Below, piece after piece: positions 32,337 through 42,689 of a DNA stretch of 64,000 bases. Position 1 is the first letter of the stretch; each line of letters begins with the position of its first letter. The notes under the pieces are model-generated. The model worked only from the letters and a program-made list of their open reading frames with translations. It did not search any database and was not told the DNA's origin. Both the position numbers and the translations under genes were made by a program. The DNA comes from Rana temporaria (lineage: Eukaryota > Chordata > Amphibia > Anura > Ranidae), in NCBI RefSeq assembly GCF_905171775.1, contig NC_053494.1, positions 45,913,981 through 45,977,980 of the forward strand, written 5' to 3'.

Positions 32337-32448
32337 CTAGTATTTAAGGAATTAATGGCTTTGGACACCACATCTCAATGGGCAAGGCATGGAAGTGTTT
32401 AATGACACCAATTCACAATCTAATGAGCATTTGGTGAGTCTACACCGA

Positions 32449-32718
32449 GGCCTCGTACACACGACCGAGTTTCTCTGCAAAAACCAGCAAGAAACTTGCT
32501 GTTTTTTTTTTTTTTGCAGAGGAAAGCGGTCGTGTGTACACTTTTCGACGAGGAAACTGTCGAGGATCTCGTCGAGCCAAAAAGAAAGCATGTCTTCTTT
32601 TTCCTCGACGGCACTGAAGAAATTTGGCTCGCCGAGATTCACGACAGCCTAACAAGGAACTCGACGAGCAAAACGATGTGTTTCGCCCGTCGAGTTTCTC
32701 GGTCGTGTGTACGAGGCC
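32449..32718. mobile_element. Palindromic GGCC-ended MITE
   Basis: GGCCTCGTACACACGACCG...CGGTCGTGTGTACGAGGCC, almost perfect ends. Nearly identical in type to 25250-25519 but in the opposite orientation (TCGACGAG, GAACTCGACGAGC words). The right flank is TGA; the left flank CGA is one change away. Confidence 0.75.
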
Positions 32719-32869
32719 TGACATTTGGCAGCTAGCCATTGCATTGCTCTCATCTACATTACTAATAGAGCTTTTTGAGGCTAATTGCTGAAACTTCAAG
32801 CCATTTAAAGGAGGGCAAGGAGAGGAGTGATTATAATGAATAAATAGCGGTGAATCAGCACGCCGCTCG

Positions 32870-33555
32870 TGCCCCAGGACGAAGTCAGTTTTAACAAAAC
32901 GACGTAGGGAGAAGCGGCGTGCTGACATCATCACTACACAAAGAGAGTCCCGAGTGAACGGGCTGTGTTTGCCGGCCAGCTACGAAATTTCCACATGCTA
33001 TTTTTTTATCTTCACACTGAGTGTAATTTTAACCTTTTTACATTAAATGTTTACTGGATTACGCTATGTTGGCCTTTTTATCTTTCCTCACCTGGCTGTG
33101 ATTATATTGGACTGCTTGTGAGTTGGTGCTGATCGATTTATCGCAGAAGAAAAGATATCCAGTTGCATAGACCCCCTGGCTGGGTTAGAAGCCATATACC
33201 AACAGAAGATCTCTAGTTGGGATCTTCATTTTCGGTAAGAGGCAGTTATTTAGGAGGTGGAGGATCTCTTTCCTATTACATCACTTTTCCCTGGTTTATT
33301 TTGGTTTGATGTCACCAACTCACCTATAGGAGGACTGCACACCTTAACCTTTTTTCTTCATCATCCGATGGTTCTTTTGAAAAGCAGACTATTCACTTGT
33401 TCATCTTCTTTTTGTTTGGACTATATGGAATTTATAACAGATAGGGTGACCTATCTGTGTTGTGAAATCACAAACACTGAATACTCATGTATTCATTTAT
33501 TTGAATTTGATGTTTTTGTTTTTTCTGGATAATTCACATCCATTGCGCAGCTTGT

Positions 33556-33602
<47 letters not shown>
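32870..33602 (+). mobile_element. Non-coding retroelement-like tail with degenerate hammerhead motif
   Basis: 32876-32907 (GGACGAAGTCAGTTTTAACAAAACGACGTA, read in two parts) follows the order of a compact hammerhead: a CUGANGA-like core reduced to AGGACGA, stem II GTC/(A)AC, AAA instead of GAA, and stem III ACGACGT. The rest is an AT-rich leader-like text ending in an (AT)n run at 33560-33602. The pattern repeats at 44201-44848, so both are probably Penelope-like terminal pieces. The motif itself is weak. Confidence 0.35.
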
Positions 33603-33606
<4 letters not shown>

Positions 33607-34065
33607 GATAGTCCCTACAGACCCTATGTGTTGTTTGCTGGGGGTCCTGGAGGATGTGATCCCTGAGAAACCGATCAGGGTCGCATTTTCTAGAGCACTA
33701 TTTCAGGCCAGAAAACTAATTTTGATGGGATGAAAATCGTCCTTGCCTCCTACCACCGCCTCATGCATAACACACATGGGAAACAAACTCATTATGGAAA
33801 AATATATCTACCAGCACAGCACAGGGGATGCCTGGGCAGGTTCGAATGTATATGATCACGTTGACTAGATACACCTGGTTTAAGCCCTAGGGAGCTTGTG
33901 ATGTCTGGAATTTTACAATGTCCATAGTACTGCCATGCATAAGTATGGAGTATTTGGTGATGTAGTACTGGAATGTGCACAAGTTCTCTGCTAGTGCTAC
34001 CATCTTTGTAAGTTCCTGTGCATTGGAAACATGATTTATCATGTGTTCAATAAAAACCTTTTTGA
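33603..34065. other. Gene-free stretch
   Basis: No exon, terminal repeat or tandem repeat recognised. AATAAA occurs at 34049, without a gene to assign it to. Confidence 0.3.
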
Positions 34066-34550
34066 TTAAAGTGGAGATTTACCCAAAAACTCAATTTTTA
34101 ACATTAGATTGAGGCTCATTTTGGGAAGCAGAATCGGGTGTTTTTTTTTTAAATCGAAGCAGTACGTTTTAGAGAGAGATGTTCTCCGCCGCTTATGGGT
34201 ATGGGCTGCGGGACTGGGCATTCCTATTTGATAGACAGGGTTCTGACAGGCTTCCGACGGTCGCATACAGCGCATCACGATTTTCCGAAAGTAGCCGAAC
34301 GTCCGTGCGCAGGCGGCGTATAGAGCCGCACCGACTTTCGGCTTCTTTCGGCTACTCGTGATGCGATGTATGCGACCGTCGGAAGCCTGTCAATCAAATA
34401 GGAACGCCCAGTCCCGAAGACCATACCTGGAAGTGGCGGAGAAGTATCTCTAAAACGGTAAGTACTGCTTTGATTTAAAAAAGACCACCCGATTCTGCTT
34501 CCCAAAATGAGCCATGAAACATTTTTTTTTCGGGTGAACTCCCGCTTTAA
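34066..34550. mobile_element. TTAA-type MITE (family 2)
   Basis: TTAA at 34066-34069 and 34547-34550. The ends AAGTGGAGATTTACCC and GGGTGAACTCCCGCTT are inverted. The interior has two mirrored copies of TTCCGACGGTCGCATACA(G) and GGGTATGGGCTGCGGGACTG. Sister copies are at 39798-40326 and 60517-60995. Confidence 0.82.
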
Positions 34551-34699
34551 AAAAAATAAACCAGTTGTCTCATCAGACTGTTTTAGTTTGTGATTGCAAA
34601 ATACAAAGCTATAGATAATCTTACCAAATATTGTACTCCAGAAACCTGTATAAATTAATATGTGATTATGTTGAAATTTTGCAGTTTTGATGCCAGGAC
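34551..34699. other. Short gap, nothing recognised
   Basis: AT-rich spacer between two TTAA-type elements. Confidence 0.3.
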
Positions 34700-35166
34700 T
34701 TAAAGAGTCACTAAAGGAATTTTTTTTTTTATCTTAATAGCTTCCTTTACCTTACTGCAGTCCTGGTTTCATGTCCTCATTGTTCGTTTTTGCTTTCATG
34801 TTGCTGTAAATCCTCTCTGTTCTGGACACTTCCTGGTTGCCTGTTTCCTGATAACCACAGTACTGGGAGATTTATCATGGTGGTCACTAATCAAGGAGGT
34901 GTGATTACTGTGTGTAAAACGAAACTGGATTGGTGCTGAGGAGTTTTAGACAAAGTATCACTGCTCTCTATTGGCTGACTGCCCTCTAGTGGCTCTCTGT
35001 ACATCAGAGAACCAGCAAACAACAGCAAAAACGAAACTACACTGCAGGCACATTAAATGATTGTTTTTTTATCTATTTTTAAAAGGAATCAGTTAACTAT
35101 TATGTCTCTATGCCCTGTAAACAGTCATTTCAGCTAAAAAAAAGTTTTCCTTTAGTGACCCTTTAA
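34700..35166. mobile_element. TTAA-type MITE (family 3)
   Basis: TTAA at 34700-34703 and 35163-35166. The ends AGAGTCACTAAAGGAAT and CCTTTAGTGACCCTT are inverted. The interior is non-coding (TTCCTGGTTGCCTGTTTCC, CTCTATTGGCTGACTGCCC). Confidence 0.8.
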
Positions 35167-35489
35167 TGCTTACAAGGTAAGACATGAAAACGTGCCAAAT
35201 AAGTAGTATCTGCCCAGAAAGAGGCAAATGTAGTATTTTGCTGCATGCAATTTAGGTAACATTTGCAATGCTGATGTGACCATCTTGCCTGAGATGGTGG
35301 TATGTCACTGACACCCCTACCCTCACTATGCATAACCTATTCATAACTATGAACCAGTAATAAAAATTGTGTGCTGCTCAGGCTACAAGGGAAAGCAGTC
35401 CAGTGTCAACTGCTGTGAGTGCAAGCCAGGGAGGGAGCTTGTCTCGGCTCCAAACAACTGTTAAGCCCACTAATAATACTTTTCAATCA
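35167..35489. other. Gene-free stretch
   Basis: No feature recognised between two repeats. Confidence 0.3.
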
Positions 35490-35898
35490 CTTGGTTAAAG
35501 TTATTGAAAAGTCTTGCTTAAAAAAAAAAAAAAAAAAAAACAGGTTATACTTACCTCCTCTGTGCACTTGGTTTTGCACAGGGCTGCCCAGATCCTCCTC
35601 TTCTTGGGTCCCTTTTCGCTGCTCCTGGCCCCTCCCTCCTGACAAATTCCACCATAGACCAGCAGCTTTCTAATTGGGGCACTAGAGCTGAGCTGCAGCC
35701 CTGTGTGTCCATTCAGGCATGCATTTGCTGTTTGGCCCCGCCTCCTGATTGGCTCACTGACTTTGATTGACAGCTGCAGGAGCCAATGGCACCGTGGCTG
35801 TGCCCCAGCCAATCAGGAGGAGAGTCCCGAATGGCTGAGGGGATCGTGTTGGGGGTTCTGGGGGACCTGTTACACACAAAAGGTGTTTTATTTTAAAG
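35490..35898. mobile_element. GC-rich TTAA-type MITE relative
   Basis: Contains TTACCTCCTCTGTGCACTTG, GGTTTTGCACAGGGCTG and TTGATTGACAGCTGCAGGAG, shared with 21440-21842, and an A-run at 35519-35540. Termini are blurred (GTTAAAG near 35494; TTTTAAAG at 35891). Confidence 0.5.
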
Positions 35899-36000
35899 CA
35901 GGGGTCTCCAACTGCGGCCAGAGGGCCGGATTTGGCCCTTTGCTAGCCTTCATCCGACCCTTGGGGCAGTATTGCTTCCTTTACTGACTAAAGAAGTCTC
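35899..36000 (+). mobile_element. hAT 5' end fragment
   Basis: CAGGGGTCTCCAACTGCGGC followed by GGCCGGATTTGGCCCTTTGC has the start and G+C-rich subterminal text of a hAT element (recalled pattern). I do not find the right end. Confidence 0.5.
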
Positions 36001-36249
36001 TTCCTTACCAAATATATTGAGATTGACAGAGTTTAGGGAATTAAACAACATCACCTTTTACCCATAACAGATTGGTGCTAAATCCTTTTCAAGTATATGG
36101 ATGACTACGGTACACATTGATTCTTACAACATGCGTTGCAACATTTGAATTTATCATATTATATGTCCATATCTATATAGATACATGTATTTGTCATTTT
36201 ACTCTTGTTTCTGTTTTAAATCTGTGACTAGTGTCTTTTTGTTGTAGTA

Positions 36250-37830
36250 TTAACCAGGCGTTAATGATGCCATTTATAGGCCCCAAAAATTAGCCCACGG
36301 CCACAGGTGTTCACCTGACAGCAAACAATTTTGTATTCTGTGGCTGGAGGTACATTAAGCTATTCACCGGATACAGAAGTGACGCTCATTACAGGCCCCA
36401 AAAATTAGCCCACGGCCACAGGCGTTCACCTGACAGCAAATAACTTTGTATTCTGTGGCTGGTGGTACAATAGGCATTCCCCGGATACAAAAGAAAGTGC
36501 CGGCCATTACAGGCCCCAAAAATTAGCCCACGGCAACATGCGTTCACCTGACAGCAAACAACTTTGTATTCTGTGGCTGGAGGTACATTAACCACTTCCG
36601 GACCGCCTCCTGCACATATACGTCGGCAGAATGGCACGGCTGGGCACAAGCACGTATATATACGTCCTGTACTTGTACCCAGCCGTGGGTCGCGGGCGCG
36701 CGCCCGCGACCCGGTCCGAAGCTCCGGGACCGCGGGTCCCGCGGATCCGATCGCCGCTCGAGTGCGGCGATCGGTCCCCGGAGCTGGAGAACGGGGAGAG
36801 CCGTGTGTAAACACGGCTTCCCCGTGCTTCACTGTGGCGGCGGAGACATATAGGGGAGACACGATCGATGACGTCACACCTACAGCCACACCCCCCTACA
36901 GTTGTAAACTCTCACAAAGTGAACCCTAACTCCTACAGCGCCCCCTGTGGTTAACTCCCAAACTGCAACTGTCATTTTCACAATAAAGAATGCAATTTAA
37001 ATGCATTTTTTTCTGTGAAAATGACAATGGTCCCAAAAATGTGTCAAAATTGTCCGAAGTGTCCGCCATAATGTCGCAGTCACGAAAAAAAATCGCTGAT
37101 CGCCGCCATTAGTAGTAAAAAAAAAAATGCAATAAAACTATCCCCTATTTTGTAAACGCTATAAATTTTGCGCAAACCAACCAATAAACGATTATTGCGA
37201 TTTTTTTTACCAAAAATAGGTAGAAGAATACGTATCGGCCTAAACTGAGGAATAAAAAAATTATGTATGTTTTTGGGGGATATTTATTATAGCAAAAAGT
37301 AAAAAATATTGCATTTTTTTCAAAATTGTCGCTCTATTTTTGTTTATAGCACAAAAACTAAAAACCGCAGATGTGATCAAATACCACCAAAAGAAAGCTC
37401 TATTTGTGGGGGAAAAAAAGACGCCAATTTTGTTTGGGAGCCACGTCGCACGACCGCGCAATTGTCTGTTAAAGTGACGCAGTCCCGAACTGTAAAAACA
37501 CCTTGGGTCTTTAGCCAGCATATTGGTCCGGGGCTTAAGTGGTTAAGCTATTCACTGGATACAGAAGTGCCGCTCATTAGAGGCCCCAAAAATTAGTCCA
37601 CAGGCGTTCACCTGACAGCAACCAACTTTGTATTCTGTGGCTGGTGGTACATTAGGCATTCACCGAATGCAGAAATAAGTGTCGGCCATTACAGGCCCCA
37701 AAAATTAGCCCACGGCCGCAGGCGTTCACCTGACAGCAAACAACTTTGTATTCTGTGGCTGGTGGTACATTAGGCATTCACCAGATACAGAAGTAAGTGT
37801 CGGCCATTGCATTGCACGATGGTCACTTTC
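36250..37830. repeat. About 107-bp tandem repeat, split by a TTAA element
   Basis: Five to six copies of a unit containing GGCCCCAAAAATTAGCCCAC, GTTCACCTGACAGCAAACAA and TTTGTATTCTGTGGCTGG lie at 36280-36587 and 37547-37810. The third-to-fourth copy is interrupted exactly at GTACATTAA|GCTATTCAC by the family-1 MITE. The uninterrupted copy near 36350 shows the empty site. Confidence 0.88.
36588..37546 (+). mobile_element. TTAA-family MITE (family 1) inside the tandem repeat
   Basis: TTAA at 36588-36591 and 37543-37546. The ends CCACTTCCGGACCGCC and GGTCCGGGGCTTAAGTGG are inverted. The interior matches the copies at 6315 and 28654, with the addition of a palindromic CGGGCGCGCGCCCG. The neighbouring repeat gives the pre-insertion site CATTAAGCTATTCAC, proving a TTAA duplication. 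Confidence 0.9.
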
Positions 37831-38686
37831 ACTCTCCCTCATCTTCCTTCTCCCCACTCTCTTTTTATTTACCCCTGCGTTGTCACTTTTATATATTTTT
37901 TTGTTTGGTGTAGCACATTTGTCACAGTGTGATTAGTAGGGTGTTGGTCCTCTGCAGTCAGGTCTATTTATAAGTTAGGGGGTATGTCCATGTGCTGAAA
38001 TGTCTCAATTGGCTGTCCTGTACCACCTGATGGATGTGTCATGGGTCAAAGTTCTTCTCAATGTAAAATGGCGGACCGCCGCAAATATATTTGGCGGACC
38101 ACGAACGAGCAAAGTTCGCCGCAAAACGACCACCGGGTGAACCGCCAGGCCATCTCTACTTGCCAGCATCCAGATCCTAGTAGAAGTTGCACTGTACATC
38201 CTCCTTCACACATTTGATGTAGATGGAGGAATCCTCCCGCTGTGCCGATGTGTTCTGATGGCAGGGAGCCTTTCCTGTCATGAGAATACAATGATCAGTG
38301 CTGCTGGCTGTAACCTGCAGCACTGATCGCTTGGGAAAAATCCAACAGGCAGGTTTTACAGAAGTCAATCATTAGATCGACTTTTGTAGAACCAGGGTGC
38401 CCATAAATGGATCTAAATTCAGTAAGTCCCTGTACGGCCAGGTTTACAATAGAACAAAATGTCCCCATTTCAATTGCAAGGTTTGATCAACTGAGACTTA
38501 AATCTATTGAAAAAAAAATGTCATTAATTTTCTGCTAAGGTGATTCACAGTGGCGGCCCGTCCTTTAGGGATGCAGGGGCGCCGCCCCCCCTTAATCCAT
38601 GAATCCGGCCCCTAAACTACATGCAGGGTGCCAGACGCATGGATTCCAATGGGTTTTTGTTTTTTTAAGCACATGATTAGAGCCTG
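37831..38686. repeat. Gene-free region with dispersed repeat pieces
   Basis: 38060-38130 has GGCGGACC and AAAGTTCGCCGC words. 38150-38420 resembles 4100-4230 (see there). 38560-38600 is GGGGCGCCGCCCCCCCTTAA, probably a repeat end. No gene. Confidence 0.4.
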
Positions 38687-38806
38687 ATGCCACTTACACA
38701 CGATCGGAAATTCCGACAACAAAACCGTTTTTTTCCGACTGAATTTTGGCTCAAACTTGTCTTGCATACACACGGTCACACAAATGTCTGAAATTCCAAA
38801 CGTCAA
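38687..38806. mobile_element. Truncated MITE at the 3' break of the DIRS fragment
   Basis: CACTTACACACGATCGGAAA and TTGTCTTGCATACACACGGTC look like both halves of a short palindromic element of the GTACACACGA type. It abuts the reverse-transcriptase part of the DIRS piece. Confidence 0.45.
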
Positions 38807-40870
38807 GAAGGGGAAAGCCGAACAAATGGATTCCATCCTGAACTTTCGCACCCTCACAAAGGCATTGAGGGCCTTGAGGTCCAAGATTGGACGGACACCA
38901 TCGTTCTTTGGGACTACAAACAGATTTGAATAGAATTCCTGAAACCTTTCTTCCAATGGCACAGGTAAAACCACCCCGCACCTGAGCAAGTCTTGTACTT
39001 CTTCCATCAAAGCAGACCGACAAGCCGGAAGAAGAGGAAGATTTGAGGGAAAGAATCTGTTTGGTGGACAAGAAAGAAACTCAATATTGTACCCCAAAGT
39101 GACCAACTCGCAGACCCACTTGTCGGAGAGCACGGAGGTCCACCGAGCTGCAAACTCACAAAGCCATCCCCCCCACCCTTGAGTTGGGCGGGGGGCAAAA
39201 CTTCTTGCGGTAGCAGGCTTGTTAGCCAGCTTGTTTGGCTTACGCACCCAGGGACGCTTCTGTCCCCCAGCTGGAGCTTTGTCAGTCTGGGAAGATCTGC
39301 CGGCTGACCCTGACTGACGAAAATACGGCTTTTGCGCGGAATAGGAGGGCCCCGGCTTACAGCGCGGCTCCTTCCCCTTAGAGGACTGCGGGAGAAGTGT
39401 GCTCTTACCTCCAGTGACATCCTTAATAATGTCGTCCAGCGAGGTACCAAAAAGCCTCCCACCTTTGAAGGGTAAATCTGCCAGAGCTTTTTTGGATGCT
39501 TGGTCAGCTGACCAGCATTTCAGCAAAATCAGGCAGCGCAGTACCACCGCAGATACAGAGGCTCTGGAGAATAAGGGGGCTGCATCCAGAGTGGCATCAC
39601 AGACATACACAAGGCCCTGTACCAATTGGTCAGCCAGCCTCACGCACTCTGGAGGAAGATGATGCTCCTCTACTGTCTGTTGCAAAATCTTTGCCCATTC
39701 AGTGAGTGTCTGAGACACCAAAGTTGCAGCCAACGCTGACCCAAGCATGGTGAACATGGAGCGGGTCACCGCTTTGGACCTCCTATCAATAGGGTCCTTA
39801 AAGCGGAGGTTCACCCTAAAACAATTATATACCATTCCATCCAGCATACTGCCAACATGTACAGTATGCTGGGGTTTTTTTTCGCTGTACATACCGTTTA
39901 ATCGTTCTTTTTCTTTTCAGACTCCCGAGGGGAATAGGCGTTCCTATGAAGAGGCGTAGATGATTGATGTGCGGCTAAGGCGCGTCACGCGTTCCGAAAA
40001 TAGCTGGACTGGGACTCGGCTCTATACAGCGCCTGCGCACAGACTAGGAGCTGACTGCGCAGGCGCCGTATATAGCAGAGTCTCAGTACGGCTTCTTTCG
40101 GAAAATCGTGACGCGATGGATGCGACCGTCGGAAGCCTCTCGGAAGACTGTCAATCAAAATAGGAACGCTCAGTCCCGCAGCCCATACCCGGAAGCGGCG
40201 GAGAAGATGCATCTCATAAACGGTAAGTACGGATCATATTTTAAAACAACTAGCCGATTCCCCTAGACAAAACGAGCATCCATCTAAGGGGAAAAAGTGT
40301 TATGTACGGGTGAACCTCCGCTTTAACTTACCCTTCCCATGGCAGGGTACTACTGGAATATCACAGTGACCCAATCTTTACCCATCATGGCGGGTTGGTG
40401 TCATGCGAGACTTTCAAGGACAGGGTCCCCTCTGATCGTAGGGTTCACTGCCTTGGACCTATATTGTGTCCTGCCAGAAAACCTGTGAAATAGCAATGTG
40501 ACCAAGGTGCTGGATCCCAGGGACCAGTTCTCCTGAGAGAAACGTTACAGGCAAGACCTTGTTCTTCCGTGCCGAGGCTCAGGTACCATCACTTTTGTCT
40601 TTGCATTAGACCTTTTGAATGGATCCGATAACATAGCCCCCTGACCTGTCCAGGCCACTTATGGAGCTTAACAGTTTAACCATGACCAAAACCTTTAGAC
40701 ACTGGCGAAAAAAAACAGAGGTACTCCCGGTATGGGAGGGGTTATATAGGGGGGGGACTTCCTGTCTTGATTATGCCAGTGTCCATCACCTGAAGGTGGG
40801 CGTATAACCCATGTAGTAATTACTATACGTGCTCTGTGTCCCATGATGTACAAGAAAGAAATACAATTTT
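38807..40870 (-). pseudogene. DIRS-type retrotransposon fragment (gag-like end and RT start)
   Basis: Minus strand. 39797-38807 is open and reads KDPIDRRSKAVTRSMFTML, then WSADQASKKALADLPFKG, RLFGTSLDDIIKDVTGGKS (DIRS gag C-terminus), then a Lys/Arg/Pro-rich linker, and FYSNLFVVPKNDGVRPILDL (start of the reverse transcriptase). It stops being DIRS at FRMESICSAFPFLT. The upstream part, 40327-40870, is the non-coding 5' side with GTAGTAATTACTATACGTGC-type text that I recall from DIRS termini. RNase H, methylase and tyrosine recombinase are missing. A TTAA MITE (39798-40326) separates the two halves. Confidence 0.78.
39798..40326. mobile_element. TTAA-type MITE (family 2) inside the DIRS fragment
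   Basis: TTAA at 39798-39801 and 40323-40326. The ends AGCGGAGGTTCACCC and GGGTGAACCTCCGCT are perfect inverted repeats of 15 bp. The interior has GCGACCGTCGGAAGCC and GGCGGAGAAGATG as in 34066 and 60517. The frame of the DIRS ORF resumes after it. Confidence 0.87.
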
Positions 40871-41449
40871 TATAATTGACTAGCTATATGCATAGAGTTA
40901 TACATTTCTTGATGGTTACATACCTCCCAACTTTTTGCAATGGGAGTGAGTGACATTAGTTAGCAAAAGTATGTACACACACCCCCGTCACGCCCCTTTA
41001 AAAGGAGAATTATACAAAAAAAAATTATTAGTTAAACCCACAAGTGCTTTTTTTATTCATTTATACTACAAAATATAAAGTGCAGCGCTAAATTAAACTG
41101 AAAATATAAATGACACAATGCCTACCAGCGTGTAATATAAAGTGCAAATGTGCAATGATCAATATGCATTATCACTATGAATAATATGCAGTATTGAATA
41201 ATGGTGAAATTAACAAAATAGTATCTACAGTACATATGACTAACATAATACAATATAGCATATAACATACTATAAAGTGCAAATCTTCAATAAAGAAATG
41301 TGCAATACTGAATGACAAAGTGAACAAATAAAAAAGAAAAAAAAAAGTTCATTTATGGCTGATATACAAATGGAAAAGATCCGATAAAAAAGAGAAAGTT
41401 CTTGTAAACTAGCATTCAGTGGAGGAGATCCCATAAGAAGTGGACAGCG
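40871..41449. repeat. AT-rich sequence with TATAAAGTGCAA words
   Basis: 41085-41300 repeats ATAAAGTGCAAATGTGCAAT-like words several times. It may be a tail of a non-coding retroelement. No gene. Confidence 0.35.
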
Positions 41450-41510
41450 TTAGGCTTGATTCACACGAATGCGTTTTTTGATGCATTTTGCAGAAATGCA
41501 GGGACATTTT

Positions 41511-42512
41511 TTAACCACTTCTCTACCGGTGCATTGTAAAATGACGCCGGCAGGGACCCTCTCTCGATCCGGGTGGACGTCATATGACGTCCTGTGTTCC
41601 CGGCGATCCTAGGGCGCGGGCTGCCGGCGGCACGCGCGCGCCTGCTGCAGCGCTCGTGACCCAGGGGCGGGTGACCGGCGGCCGCGATTGCCGCCGGGCA
41701 CCTGCGATTGCCTGTAATCACGGCAGGAGTGTGGATCTGTGTGTGTAAACACACAGATCCACCTCCTGTCAGCGGTGAGGAGACTAATGTGTGTTCCCAG
41801 TACAGAGGAACACACATCGGTCTCCTCCCCTTGTGAGTGCCCTCCCCCCTACAGTTAGAACACACCTTAGGGAACATATTAACCCCTTCAGCGCCCCCTA
41901 GTGGTTAACCCCTTCCCTGCCAGTCACATTTACACAGTAATCAATGCATAGTTATAGCATTAATCGCTGTATAAATGTGAATGGTCCCAAAAACGTGTCA
42001 AAAGTGTCCGATGTGTTCGCCGCAATGTCACGGTAAAAAAAAACGCAAATCGCCGCCAATACTAGTAAAAAAAATTATAAAATAAAAATGCCATAAATCT
42101 ATCACCTATTTTGTAGACGCTATAACTTTTGCGCAAACCAATCAATATACGATTATTGCGATTTTTTTTACCAAAAATATGTAGAAGAATACGTATCGGC
42201 CTAAACTGAGGAAAATTTTTAATTTTTTTAGAAAAATTGTGATATTTATTAAATAAATAAAAAAAAAATATTGTGTTTTTTTTAAAAAATTGTCGCTCTT
42301 CTTTATTTTATAGCGCAAAAAATAAAAACCGCAGAGATGATCAAATACCACCAAACGAAAGCTCTATTTGTGGGAGGAAAAAAACATAAAGATTTCGTTT
42401 GGGTACAGTGTTGCATGACCACGCAATGGTCATTCAAAGTGCAACAGCGCTGAAAACTAAAAATTGGTCTGGGCAGGAAGGGGGTGAAAATGCCCTGTAT
42501 GGAAGAGGTTAA
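41511..42512 (+). mobile_element. TTAA-family MITE (family 1b)
   Basis: TTAA at 41511-41514 and 42509-42512. The ends CCACTTCTCTACCGGTGC and GCCCTGTATGGAAGAGG differ from family 1 proper, but the interior (GCGCCCCCTAGTGG, TGGTCCCAAAAACGTGTC, AATACCACCAAACGAAAGC) is homologous. It is inserted in a copy of the repeat found uninterrupted at 25018-25249. Confidence 0.82.
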
Positions 42513-42689
42513 CCTATCCTATGGAAAATGTTCAAATCAATGCTTTTTTGTGCCTCTGTGTTTTTGGGAAGGGTCGGAGACTTTTTTCCCCGCAAAAAGC
42601 AGCGTCCTTAACAACCAATAAGTCATCAGTTGTCAGCAGGCTTCCCGCTGAATGTAAAAAAAAAAAGAATTGCCGGAAAAAAAAACAAG

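Noticed and set aside
33257..33532. Plus-strand frame of 91 residues with hydrophobic segments
   Set aside because: AT-rich tail of the presumed retroelement; no homology that I recognise and no splice pattern.
33603..34065. AATAAA at 34049 as a gene end
   Set aside because: No coding exon leads up to it on that strand.
38612..38806. C-terminal extension of the DIRS frame
   Set aside because: From FGISDICVTV onward the text comes from the adjoining MITE and intron, not from the reverse transcriptase. Likewise the first 31 residues (39892-39798) come from the nested MITE.
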